Shown here: piece after piece, positions 18,831 through 30,974 of the stretch
Layout of the letters: each line of letters begins with the position of its first letter
Numbering within the stretch: the first letter of the stretch is position 1
Origin: Motacilla alba alba
Lineage: Eukaryota; Chordata; Aves; Passeriformes; Motacillidae
Length of the DNA stretch: 64,000 nt
NCBI RefSeq assembly: GCF_015832195.1
Contig: NW_024037374.1
Span: 4,007,331 to 4,071,330 of the forward strand
Reading direction: 5' to 3'
Notes under the pieces: generated by a model
What the model was told of the DNA's origin: nothing
The model's database searches: none
What the model saw: only the letters and a program-made list of their open reading frames with translations
Position numbers and translations under genes: made by a program

Positions 18831-19580
18831 ATCGGAGCCATTCCCTGGAAACAGCGGCGGGATCGGGATTGGGAACTGGAACGGGATTGGGATCGGGTAG
18901 GGCAGAGTGCCCGGCCCAGTCCCGGGATGGAGCCATCCCACAATCGCGGACCCCTCCCCAGCCGCAGCCCCTCCGCAGGCGCTGAACGGAGCCTCCCTCA
19001 ATCGCAGCCCGCCCCAGTCCGGATCGGAGCCATCCCCAGAGCCTCCCCCATTCCCGGCGCGGAGCCTTCGATCCCTTTCTGGGGCGGCTGCTGCCGCTTC
19101 CAGCCCATTGCTGGCGGCTCCGAAGGGCTCCGGGGAGCCTCCCCATTTTGGGGGTGCTGGGGTGGCCCCAGGGCCGCCCCGAGGGCCGAGGGGGGATCGA
19201 AAGCCCCAAACCCGAGGTGCTCCCGGGGGTCCCCAGCTGCTCCCGCGGCCAGCGCGAAACAGCTTCTGGCCAATGGGAGCGCGCGGCGCTGGTGACGACA
19301 CAGTTGCCGGGCAGAAACTCGGCAAAGCCCTGGCCCCGCCCGGCGGCTCCCAGCCAATCAGCGCCCGGCGCGGCTCTGACTCATCAGTGTCCGGGCGGGC
19401 CCGCAGCGCCCCGCGCTCCCCGCCAGCGGAATTTGGGCAGGGGGGAGGTGACCCTGGCCATGGGCATGGGGCGGGCGGGGGCAGCTGGGGCCGCACTGGG
19501 GGCACTGGTGCCGCTGGGAGCCCCCCCGGCCGCGGGGGCAGCGGGGGGCGCGCTGAGAAGGGCGCCGGGGGCCCCAAATT
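18830..19580. promoter_or_regulatory. CpG island with CCAAT boxes and AP-1-like site, left arm
   Basis: Dense CpG, GC boxes (ccccgccc), two CCAAT elements (ctggccaatggg near 19268 and cagccaatcagc near 19353) and TGACTCA near 19378. No exon could be tied to it. The mirror copy at 35880-36670 lacks 111 bp holding both CCAAT boxes. Confidence 0.55.
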
Positions 19581-20050
19581 AAACCAAGGGGCCGTCGGGA
19601 CCCCCAAACGGAGCAGGAGGGGCCTGGAACCCCCAAAACCGAGCACGGGGGAAGGGACTGGGCACTGGGACAACGATGGGGAAGGGGCGGCAGAGCGCGG
19701 GAAAAGAGGGGATGGGACCCCCAAACAGGATCCAGCCAGCTTGGTGGGGCCGCCTTTAGCCCTGGATGGGAGCCAAAGGAGCCAAGGGCAGCCAATGCTT
19801 TTTCCCAGCCCGTGCCAGCCCAGCCCGTGCCATCCCAGTCCATCCGGCCCCAGTCCATATAATCCCAGCCCAGTTTATCCCAGTCTGTGTCGTCCTGATC
19901 TGTTCAGTCCCATCCCATGCGCTCCCAGCCCATATTTGATCCCAGCCCATGTTTGATCCTAGCTCATGTTTGATCCCAGCCCATGTTTGAGCCCAGTCTG
20001 GGTGGTCCTGCACACACTCCCAGAGTCTGGAATTCCAGTTCTCAGCCAGG
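19580..20050. other. Short tandem cccatgtttgatcccag-type units, left arm
   Basis: 19790-19990 consists of units near 15-20 bp (cagcccatgtttgatcc). Mirror at 35620-35800. No gene seen. Confidence 0.5.
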
Positions 20051-20545
20051 AAAAAATGTTCCTGCCCTTGAACTTCCTTTATATCCTCTCAACAAATTAC
20101 AATAACATTTTAATTAAATAAATTATACTTAGAATGAAATAAACTAGAATAAAAATGAAATATAATAATTTCAACTCTTCCTTACAATACTCCAATAATG
20201 ATTCAAGCAAAACAACAACAACTATTACTGTAACATTACCAGTACATGTAAAGAAAGAAATTATATAACAAGAAATACCCTTTGAAAGTTTTACCTCAAT
20301 AACCAATATACTCTGGAAAAAAATATTAAAAAACCAAACATACAATCTAACACACGCTAGTAAAATAATTTGTATCACAAATACACTAAACACAAAACCA
20401 AACACCACTATAATTTCTCATACATTTTATCAAACCACTAAACTTTAACAGCAACCTTGAATACTCTAAAGAAACTAAAAATTATTTAAAAAATTTAATT
20501 GCGGGTGTGTGGTTTTATTGGATATTGGTTTTTGGATTGTTTGGG
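20050..20545. other. AT-rich block of unknown nature, left arm
   Basis: A sharp switch from GC-rich to about 75 percent AT. A 103-codon frame on - encodes a hydrophobic peptide and part of it stays open in the mirror copy (35324-35515), but no family was recognised. May be an old transposon or an AT-rich insert that predates the palindrome. Confidence 0.35.
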
Positions 20546-20654
20546 TTGGATGATTTAAAAAATGGGATTTTTACAGGAATTTCATCAGCTGAGAAGGCAG
20601 CACTCTGCAAACAGAGCTGACTGAGAATGAACGGGACAGAAATCAGAAACTCTC

Positions 20655-21121
20655 AAAGTTTTATTTGCTGTCAAACCCATCCCACCCAGCCAGCCCCACA
20701 CAATCCCCACCCCTGCTCCAAACTGGGATCCCACTGCTCCCAATCCCCTCCCAACCCCATCCCACCCTGGTGGCTGTGGAATGGACTGAGTTTGGTGTGG
20801 GACTGAGGTTTTTTGAGGAGGCAAGAAGCAACTTGAGGTGGGATTGAGCCTTCATGGGTTAAAATTCAGTTGTTTTCAGAGGGATTTGAGTGGTTTTGAG
20901 GTGACAGATCCATCCCTCTTGGCTTTTGGAGGGCAAAGAGATGGAGAAGAGAAAGATATCAAGGCCAAACCAAGAGGAGAAGCAGCCAGGTGTGTTCCCA
21001 GCATGGATCACAGGGAATGTGGGTCACCAGGGCTGTGCCCAGCGTGGCTCCTCCAGCGGGGGATGGAGCTGGAGCAGCGCACGAAGCTCTTCCCGCACTC
21101 AGGGCACTTGCAGGGCTTCCC
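20655..21121 (-). other. 3' UTR of left zinc-finger copy
   Basis: Mirror of 34507-34990. It holds the complement of AATAAA at 20660-20665 and a degraded extra finger just after the stop (tgcaagtgccctgagtgc on -). Confidence 0.6.
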
Positions 21122-21914
<793 letters not shown>

Positions 21915-22059
21915 CTTCCTCTTCCTCACAGCCTCCCAGGGCTTGGCAATGGGAAATCCTGGTTTGGGGAAAACAAGGGATGAGCATGCTGAGTTTGAAG
22001 GTCCCTCTGCCCAAGTCCAGCTCTAGAGATCACGAGGCATGTGGGGCCCATAAAACCTC

Positions 22060-22575
22060 CTAAGACTTTTATTAAACACCAAGATTCAGCCCTGGAAAAG
22101 CCTCCCAGGAGTTCCCTGTCCCTGCTCCCTCCCCTCTGGTGTTCGGGGGTTCCCCCTGTCCCAGCTGCTGTGGTCACGCTTGGATTGGGGGTCCCCCTTC
22201 TCCTGGGTGCCCACCCTGCCCAGGCTGCTGGCAGTCCCAGCAATCCCAAAAGCTCCCCCCTCTCCGCTCTCCCCATGCAGGGATGCCGGGGCTTTTTGGG
22301 CTCCCTTCTGGGCTCCCTTCTCCCCTCACTCTCTGCTTTGGGCTGCAGGGGCTCCAAGGAGTCCCCCCTGCCCCTCTCCGGGCTCTTGAGGCTCCCGCCA
22401 ATGGCACCGCTCCCCCCTCTCTGGGCTCCCCACTTTGGGCTCCTGGCGGACACAGGGCTCTGCTCCTCCAGGCTGCCTCTGCCGGCAGCCGCCACCGGCA
22501 CCCCCAATGTCCCCCCAAGGGGCCTTTCCCGCTCAGCCTTGGACTGCTTCATTCTCCAAACATCCCCCAAAAACC
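22060..22575 (-). other. Conserved Arg/Gly-rich open frame with polyA signal, left arm
   Basis: On - an open frame of about 150 codons (RMKQSKAERERPLGG ... LEPLQPKAESEGRREP) leads to AATAAA at complement 22068-22073. The right arm keeps the same frame (32750-33150, then AATAAA at 33233-33238). No domain is recognised. It may be the last exon of a transcript that ends just upstream of the zinc-finger gene. Confidence 0.35.
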
Positions 22576-22579
22576 CAAC

Positions 22580-24050
22580 TGGGAGCAACTGGGAGTGACT
22601 GGCTGCATGCTGGGGGTGACTGGAAACAACTGGACTTATACTGGGATCAACTGGGATCATGCTGGAGCTGACTGGGATCGTCCTGGCAGTCAGTGCCACT
22701 ACTCTGAGGCTGACTGGGAGTGCTTGGCAGCAAATGGGATCCTACTGGAACAAACTGGGACTGACTGGGAACATGCTGCAGGGAACTGGGCTACACTGGG
22801 AGTGACTGGAACAAAAGGGAGGGTGCAAGAGAGCAACTGGAACCATGTGGAGCACAACTGGTTCATACTAGCAGTGACTGGGGGCACACTGGGCTCACAT
22901 TTGGATCATACTGGGAGGGACTGGACTGACACTGGGAGGATCTGAGAGTGACTGGGAACACACCCTGCACATCATCCCCCACACTGGGCCTGACTGGGAG
23001 CAACTGGGAGCACGCTGGGAGCAAATGGCATCAGACTGGGACTGACCGGCTTGATCCAGGAAGCAACTGGAACCATGCTGGAGGCAGCTGGGACCATACT
23101 GGGAGAGACTGGAAGCAACTGCCATTATACTGGCACCACACTGGGAGGGCTGGCATGTGACTGGGATCAAACTGCAGCTTCCTGGGATCATCCTGGGGTT
23201 GAAACTGAGCGACTGGGATCCCACTTTGGGCTACTGGGAGCAGCTGAGAGAAACTGGGATCATGCTGCAAGCAAACTGGAGCAACTGGGAAGGACTGGAC
23301 GCACGCTGGAGGCAATTGGGATATTCTGGGCATGACTGGGGGATCACACTGGGATAACTGACACCTAACTGGGGCCACTGGCAGTGCCTGGAAATGACTG
23401 CAGACATGCTGGGGGCAACTGGGATATACTGGGAGTGTCTGTGACCATCCTGGGGGGACTGGAACCTCCCTGGGAACAGCTGGGACCATGCTGGGGAGAA
23501 CTGGGACCAACCTGGGGGCAACTGGAAGTGAGTGGGACCATGCTGGGAGGGACTGGGATCATCTGGGGAGTGACTGGGACTATAGCAGGGGCAACTGGGT
23601 TCTACTGGGACCATACTGGGAGGGTCTGTAACCATAGTGGAGTGATGGAACCACACTGGGAACAGCTGGGCCCATGCTGGGAGCTGTTATTGGAGGAACT
23701 GGGAGCAACTGGGATAGAACTATGGTAAAGTGAACCACAGTGAGCTAACTGGGAGTGCCTGGCAATGACTACGAGCATGTTCAGGGCAACTGGGATATAC
23801 TGGGAGTGTCTGAGACCATATGGTAGTAACTGGGACCACACTGGGAATGTGCTGGGGGAACTGGGAACAAGTGGGAGTGATGGGATCATACTGGGAGTGA
23901 CTAGGTCTATGCAGGGGGCAACTGAGAGGAACTGAGAATAGACTGGATCAAAGTAGGAAGAACTGGGAGCAACTGGGTCCTTGCTGGGACCAAATTGCAT
24001 CATCATATTGAGTGACTGGGACCAACTGGGCTCATACTGGGAGCAGCCAC
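22580..24050. repeat. actgggagcaactgggatca minisatellite, left arm
   Basis: Dozens of degenerate units of about 20-25 bp with the core actggga. Reads as open frames on both strands without family similarity. Mirror array at 30975-32745 (core tcccagt). Confidence 0.9.
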
Positions 24051-25180
24051 TCCGGCCCCAGGACACCCCAAAACACCTCCCGGGACCCCCGATGTCCCCC
24101 CGAGGGCCATCTGCGGCTCGGCTTTGCAGCCCTGCCAGCTCCAAACATCCCCCCAAAAAACCCCAAAGCCAGGCACCCCCTGGCAGATTTGGGCCCAGCT
24201 CCCCCTGCCCGGGCACCTGCGGCACGGGGGGCGATGCTCCCGGGGCTGCGGCCACTTCAGGCAGCGCCAGAGGCACCAGATTCCTTCTGTCCCCTTCTCC
24301 TGCTCTTCCTGCTGCCGCTCGGCCTCTTCCTCCCTCCCTCCTCCTCCTCCCCGTTCCCCAAGGCCCAACCCTGAGGGGAAAGGGGGCAAGGAAAGGGCGG
24401 GAAACCGTGAGGGGAAAGGGCAGGGGCCAAGGGGACGCGCGGCTCCAAAAGGGCCCGGTTTGGCTCTAAATCACCCAAAAGGGCCTCAAATGCAGCTGAA
24501 ATTAGCCAGCTGTGGCCGAACATCAGCCAAAGAGGATTTAAATTATCCAAGGGGTCTAAAATCCAACCAAAGGGGGCCTAGAATTGCCCAAAATTATTTA
24601 CAACCATCACAAAATGGCCTAAAGTCACCCTTAAATCTCCAAAATGCACCTAAAATCCACCACAAAATCCAGAGTTTGCGAAAAATCCCCCAAACATGCT
24701 AGAACCAACACAAGAGATCCTAAAATCATCTTTAAAAGGCATGGTTTGACCTATAATATCCCAGAGGAACCAAAAATCCACCCAAATATGCCCAAAATCT
24801 TCAAAAAAAGGGACCCAACTCACATGGGCCTAACATCATCCAAAGGCATCTAAAATACCCCCTCAAATTTACCAGACTGGGCTGAAAATCAGACAAAGAA
24901 TCCTAAAATCCATTGTAAAACTCCCCAGTTTATTCTAAAATTACCAAAACTTACCTAAACCGCAACAGATATGGCCTAAAATTGTCCAAAGGGCTCTAAA
25001 CACATTCTAAAACTTCCCAGTTCACCCTAAAATCACCCAAACGGGCCTCAAACGCCACCCACATGGGTGTAAAATCATCCAAAGGGATCCCAAATCCCGC
25101 CTCAACCCCACCAGATTCGGCCGAAATTCAGCCACAGGGGCCTCAAATGCCCCCGCACAGGCTGGGGATCCCTGGCGGGA
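24051..25180. other. GC-rich block, then A-rich degenerate repeats, left arm
   Basis: 24051-24480 mirrors 30530-30975 and has a purine-rich strand with a Glu/Arg/Gly-rich open frame. 24480-25080 is built of degenerate units such as cctaaaatcacccaaa. The stretch 24680-25010 matches the right arm only weakly. No gene supported. Confidence 0.4.
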
Positions 25181-25470
25181 GCTGAAGCCCAGCCTAAAGC
25201 TGCCCCGCCCGGCCCAAAACGCCCCCGAGGGGCCGAGCCTGAGGCCGAGCCCGGCAGCGGCTCCGCGCTCGCTCCGGGCCCTCCGCGCTCGCTCCGGGCA
25301 GTTTTGGCCGCGGCCCCGGACGGGCCCGGGGCGGGACTGGGAGGGAGCAGGGAGGGCTCGGCAGGGCTCGGCCATTCGGGGCTCGCTTGGCCTCGGGGCC
25401 GTTGTGCTGGGAGTTGAGGGGCAATCGCTGCGGGCTGTGCAGACAATGATTGCCTTTGGGGCAGCTGGGC
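25180..25470. promoter_or_regulatory. CpG island, left arm
   Basis: CpG-dense with a short direct duplication (ctccgcgctcgctccgggc twice). Mirrored at 29690-29990. Direction and target unknown. Confidence 0.45.
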
Positions 25471-26520
25471 AATTTCGGGGGGTTGTGGATTCTGGGGGGC
25501 TCTATTGGTGCTTTGAGGGGGGGTGTTTTCATGGGAGAGTTTGGCGGTTTATTAATTTTTTTGGTTTCTTTTTTAAATTCGAGGGGTTTTACTGGGATTT
25601 TGTGGGGATTTTGTGGGAATCTCTGGAATTTTTAGGGGGGTTTTATTGGAATTTCTGGGGGATTTTGGGAGCCTTACTGGAATTTTGCAGGTGTTTAGAT
25701 GGATTCTTTTGAGGTCTAGGTTGTTTGAGGAATTTTGGGTTTTTTTTTTTTTGTGGAATTTTTTGGGGTTTGTGGGTGTTGCCCAGATTTCTTTGGGTCT
25801 TGGGAGGATTTGTGGAGCTTCTGGGGGGTTTGGGGACATTTATGGGGGATTTGTGAGATTTAATTGGGATTTTGGAGAGTTTGTTGGGATTTCAAGAGAT
25901 TTTGTGGGCTTTTATTGGGATTCTAGGATGTCCTAATGGGATTCTGTGAGATTTAATTGGGATTTCATGGGTTTTATTTGACTTTTGGGGCTTTTGAGGA
26001 GATCTCGTGGCCTCTCAGCCCTTCCCTACACCCAGGTATAAACCCAAAGCCCCCTAAGACCACCCGAGGTCCCCCAAAATTCCACTAAAACCCCAAAAAG
26101 ACTCTAAAAATTACAGTAAGATACTCCAAAAGCCCAGAGAATCCCACAAAATACCAGTGAAACCCACTGAAATTAAAAAACTCCCAAAAATTTCAATGAA
26201 TCCCCCGAAAAAACCAAACCCCCTGCAAAATCCCAATAAAATCCCTCAAAATCCAAAATTCCCCAAATCCACAAAACCCCCCCAAAACCCAGTAATTCTC
26301 CCTAAAAACCAAATAATTCCACCCTAAACAGCAAAATCCCCCAAAGCCCAAAAAAGCCACCCCAGAATCCCCAAAAACTCTCCCAAAATCCCCACAAAAT
26401 CCAATCCCAAAAAAGCCCCCCAGAATCCCCCCACGCTCCCTGGGGCCGTCCTGGCTCAGGGGCACCGGCCGGTGGAACAGGAGCCACTTCAGGGGGCCCT
26501 TGGAGCTTTTTGGGGAGGGG
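25470..26520. repeat. G/T-rich then C/A-rich short-unit repeats, left arm
   Basis: 25480-25990 has units like ttttgggggattttgtggg; 26040-26430 has units like ccccaaaatcccaca. An exon-like block at 26435-26520 is conserved with 28665-28750 but is unidentified. Confidence 0.6.
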
Positions 26521-26524
26521 GCAC

Positions 26525-27353
26525 TGTTATAAATAAGAAGCTTGACTAGGCCAATATTCAAGCAGTAACCAATTTATTAATTAATGTGGTAAAGTATGAG
26601 CAAAACAGCGCTGGGTACAGTGGGGGAAGTTTTCCCTCCAACTGCACACCGATGGTTGGGGCGTACAGATATTTATAGGGGTGCACATAAGCTTTTCTCA
26701 GCAGTTTCTATTCCCAATTTTTACGTCACAATTCTATACACTATTGTGAGTTAGTTTTCTCAGGATGTACCCCAGAAAGGAGTATTCCCAGATGGTGGGG
26801 TCCGACTTCCGAAAGAAGAAAGAGGTCTCCCAGCTGGTGTGGTCCAGACTCCAGATGTGGGCCCACCTTTTAATTGCAAAGACTATAAATCTCATAGCAG
26901 TGATGTCCAGCTTCCCTTGGTCGAATCCATCAATCCTTGGGTTGATGTTCATCTTCCTTTCTCAAGCTGCTTTTTACTGTTTTGCTAAGGTGTTGAGATA
27001 AGCATATTTCCTTTACATATATTCTAAACTTATAATTTCAAAGTTCCTTACTACAAGTAATATTCTAAAATTATACTTCAAAAGGTTATTATTGCAAAGC
27101 TGTTTAATGCTTAGCTACGTGCAAAAAGTTCCTGTCCAGTAGCAACATCTTTAAAGCTTTATTTCAGATGCTATAAAAGTTAATTGCAAACAAAGGATAA
27201 GTTCAAAGGCCTTCTTCCATGCTTTACTCCCTCAGTTATTTTTTTGGAATTCATCCTTTAATTGTCCCATGATCAGTTTCCATACATATCACAATCATAA
27301 GCACACACGCTGCCTGTATGTACCTGACACGAAACACAGCTTTGTATCTCACA
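26525..27353 (-). mobile_element. Solo LTR, present in the left arm only
   Basis: 829 bp starting TG and ending CA, flanked by GCAC at 26521-26524 and 27354-27357. The right arm has the uninterrupted site (complement of gggggcaccatggg near 28650). On - there is TATAAATA near 26672 and AATAAA near 26575, giving the orientation. A 4-bp target duplication fits class I (gammaretrovirus-like) ERVs. Confidence 0.88.
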
Positions 27354-27550
27354 GCACCATGGGAAACCCCCAAAAAATGGGGGAGGGGGAACGCCTGTTG
27401 TGCCCCCTCTCCCCGAAACCCCCAGACCCCCGTTCAGGGTGGGCCTGGGACCCCCCAGGACCCCTCCAGGAACCCCAAACCCCCCCAGAGCCCCCCAAGG
27501 TTGGCCCAGGATCCCCAAAGCCCCCCCAGAACCCCCTGAGAGCCCCCAGA

Positions 27551-28439
27551 CCCCAATCGGGCCCAGCCCAGGCTGTCCCCTGAGACCCCCCCAGACCCTT
27601 CCCAAGGCCCCTCCCCAGATCCCCCCAGGACCCTTCCAGGACCCCCCAGCCCCTCCCAAACCCGGCCCAGGACACTCCAGGCCCCCCAAAACCCCTCCCC
27701 CAGACCCCCAAAGAGCTCCCTACGACCCCTCCCCAAACCCCCCCGACCCCTCCCAGAGCCCCGCTCCAGACCCCTCCCGGCCCCCGGTGCCGCCTCAGCG
27801 CCCCCGGCCCCTCCCCAGACCCCCCGGGGGCCCGGCCCCGGCGGCCGAGGGGCGCCGCCTGCGGCTCGCCTCTGATTGGCTGCAGCGGCGCGGCGGAGGC
27901 GGGCGTTGCTGAGGGGAGCCGCGCGGTGATTGGGTGGTTTGGGGAAGTGCGGCGCGGTGATTGGTTGGTTCGGGGCGCGGCGCAGGGATTGGCTGGGGGA
28001 GCCCGCGCGCGCGGCGGAGGCGGGAGATGTTGAGGTCAGAGCTGCTGAGGCGGAGCTGAGGTGGGGCCGGGGGAACCTGGGGGGCTGTGACAGGGAATAG
28101 GGGGTGTGCGGTGGGTTTGGGGGGGAGTGAGGGGGCTCTAGGGAGCTTTGGGGGAAGCTTGACAGGGTCTGGAGCGTTCTCAGGTGGGTTTAGGGCGATC
28201 TGAGGGGAATTGAGGTGGTCTGAGGGGATTTTGGGGGGATTGCGAGAGGAACTGAGGGGGTTTCTGAGGGGATCTGGAGGTTTCTGAGGTGGGTCTGGGG
28301 GGCATTTAGGGGAGTCTGAGGAGAGTTTATTGGGTTTGGGGGGATTGAGGGGTCTGAGAGGGATTTGGGGCAGTCTGATGGGATTTGGGGAGTCTCAAGT
28401 AGGTCTGGGGTCAATTTTGCGGGGAACTGGGGGGGTCTA
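27551..28439 (+). promoter_or_regulatory. Palindrome spacer with CpG island and four ATTGG boxes
   Basis: Sequence not shared between arms. 27780-28080 is a CpG island with inverted CCAAT boxes (ATTGG) at 27875, 27929, 27960 and 27988, then a short ATG frame (28026) and a possible donor GAG/GTGGGG near 28059. NF-Y-type promoters look like this. 28080-28439 is G-rich low complexity. Confidence 0.55.
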
Positions 28440-28669
28440 AGGGTAATTGGGGGGGGGGGGTTTGGGAGGCCAGGGTGGTCCTGGGCCAACCTTAGGTGGA
28501 GTCTGGGAGGTTTGGGGTTCCTGGAGGGGTCCTGTGGGAGATTTGGGGGTACCGGGGGGTCCCAGGCCCACCCTGAACGGGGGTCTGGGGGTTTTGGGGA
28601 GAGGGGGCACAACATGCATTCCCCCTCCCCCATTTTTGGGGGTCTCCCATGGTGCCCCCTCCCCAAAAA

Positions 28670-29690
28670 GCTCCGAGGGCCCCCTGAAGCGGCTCCTGTT
28701 CCACCGGCCGGTGCCCCTGAGCCAGGACGGCCCCAGGGAGCGTGGGGGGATTCTGGGGTTTGGGGCGGGTTTTTGGGGATTTTGGGTTGGCTTTTTTGGG
28801 CTTTGGAGAATTTTGTTTGGAGTTTAGGGGGAACTGTTGGGGTGTTTGGAGAGATTTATTGGGTTTTTTGGGGGGGTTACACAATTTTGGGGAGTTTTGT
28901 TAATTTGGAGCGTTTTGGTTTTTGAGCGATTTTATTGGGGTTGTTTTTTGTTTGTTTTTTTGCTTTTTTTTGAGGGGGGATTCATTGAAAGTTTTGGGAG
29001 TTCTTTTTAAATTTTGGTGAGTTCCACTGGGATTTCGTGGGATTCTCTGGGGTTTTGGAGGGTTTCATTGGGATGTTTAGGGGATTTGTGGGGTTTTAGT
29101 GGAATTTTGGGGGGAGGCTTTGGGTTTATACCTGGGTGTAGGGAAGGGCTGAGAGGCCACGAGATCTCCTCAAAAGCCCCAAAAGTCAAATAAAACCCAT
29201 GAAATCCCAATTAAATCTCACAGAATCCCATTAGGACATCCTAGAATCCCAATAAAAGCCCACAAAATCTCTTGAAATCCCAACAAACTCTCCAAAATCC
29301 CAATTAAATCTCACAAATCCCCCATAAATGTCCCCAAACCCCCCAGAAGCTCCACAAATCCTCCCAAGACCCAAAGAAATCCTGGCAACACCCACAAACC
29401 CCAAAAAATTCCACGAAAAAAAACCCCAAAAATTCCTCAAACAACCTAGACCTCAAAAGAATCCATCTAAACACCTGCAAAATTCCAGTAAGGCTCCCAA
29501 AATCCCCCAGAAATTCCAATAAAACCACCCAAAAATTCCAGACAACCCCACAACATTCCCAGAAAATCCCAGTAAAACCCCCCGAATTTAAAAAAGAAAC
29601 CAAAAAAATTAATAAACCGCCAAACTCTCCCAGAAAAACACCCCACCCCTCAAAGCACCAGTAGAACCCCCCAGAATCCACAACCCCCCG
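28670..29690. repeat. G/T-rich then C/A-rich short-unit repeats, right arm
   Basis: Mirror of 25470-26520, including the conserved exon-like block at 28665-28750. No gene supported. Confidence 0.55.
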
Positions 29691-29990
29691 AAATTGCCCA
29701 GCTGCCCCAAAGGCAATCATTGTGTGCACAGCCCGCAGCGACTGCCCCTCAACTCCCAGCACAACGGCCCGAGGCCAAGCGAGCCCCAAATGGCCGAGCC
29801 CTGCCGAGCCCTCCCTGCTCCCTCCCAGTCCCGCCCGGGCCCGTCCGGGGCCGCGGCCAAAACTGCCCGGAGCGAGCGCGGAGGGCCCGGAGCGAGCGCG
29901 GAGCCGCTGCCGGGCTCGGCCTCGGGCTCGGCCCCTCGGGGGCATTTTGGGCCGGGCGGGGCAGCTTTAGGCTGGGCTTCAGCTGCCGGC
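29690..29990. promoter_or_regulatory. CpG island, right arm
   Basis: Mirror of 25180-25470, with the same duplicated ggagcgagcgcggag motif. Confidence 0.45.
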
Positions 29991-30974
29991 AGGGATCCCC
30001 AGCCTGTGCGGGGGCATTTGAGGCCCCTTTGGCTGAATTTCGGCCCAATCTGGTGGGGTTGAGGCGGGATTTGGGATCCCTTTGGATGATTTTACACCCA
30101 TGTGAGTGAATTTAATCATCTGTGAGTGATTTTAGGTCTCTGGTTTTGGTGATTTTGGGCTCATTTGAGTAGTTTTTTTGGTTCTTTGGGAGACTTTACA
30201 CCAAACAAAGTAGTTTAGGATGACTTTTGGTCCTCTTGTGTTGGTTTCAGGCACATGTGCGTGATTTTAGGTCAACTTAGGTGATTTCTGACAAAACTGG
30301 ATGAATTTGCGGCTCATTCGGGAGATTTGAGGCTGAAGCAGGTACGTGCAGCGTGGATTTTAGGCGCATTTTGGAGATTTAAGGGTGACTTTAGGCCATT
30401 GTGAGGGAGGTGTAAACCAGTTTGGGCAATTCTAGGCCCCTTTGGTGGGGTATTAGACCCCTTTGGATAATTTTAATCTTCTTTGGCTGATGTTCGGCCA
30501 CAGCTGGCTAATTTCAGCTGCATTTGAGGCCCTTTTGGGTGATTTAGAGCCAAACCGGGCCCTTTTGGAGCCGCGCGTCCCCTTGGCCCCGGCCCTTTCC
30601 CCTCACGGTTCCCGCCCTTTCCTTGCCCCCTTTCCCCTCAGGGTTGGGCCTTGGGGAACGGGGAGGAGGAGGAGGGAGGGAGGAAGAGGCCGAGCGGCAG
30701 CAGGAAGAGCAGGAGAAGGGGACAGAAGGAATCTGGTGCCTCTGGCGCTGCCTGAAGTGGCCGCAGCCCCGGGAGCATCCCCCCCCGTGCCGCAGGTGCC
30801 CGGGCAGGGGGAGCTGGGCCCAAATCTGCCGGGGGGTGCCTGGCTTTGGGGTTTTTTGGGGGGGATGTTTGGAGCTGGCAGGGCTGCAAAGCCGAGCCGC
30901 AGATGGCCCTCGGGGGGACACGGGGGGTCCCCGGGAGGTGTTTTTGGAGGGTCCCAGGGCCGGCAGTGGCTGCT
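29991..30974. other. Degenerate gattttaggcc-type repeats and GC-rich block, right arm
   Basis: 30060-30540 is built of units like tgattttaggcc and is partly unlike the left arm. 30600-30974 mirrors 24051-24420. An open frame on + (EEEAERQQEEQEKG) is compositionally biased and unassigned. Confidence 0.4.

Noticed and set aside
18540..19956. Frames of 349-394 codons in the CpG island and beyond
   Set aside because: Pro/Ala/Arg/Gly bias from GC-rich DNA, open on both strands, and not preserved with the same frame in the right arm.
22580..23728. Several frames rich in Trp/Asp or Pro/Ser across the actggga array
   Set aside because: Translation of a degenerate minisatellite on both strands; the mirror array gives equally open but different frames.
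27273..27912. Gly- or Pro-rich frames in the spacer and near it
   Set aside because: Product of G- and C-rich short repeats; no domain.
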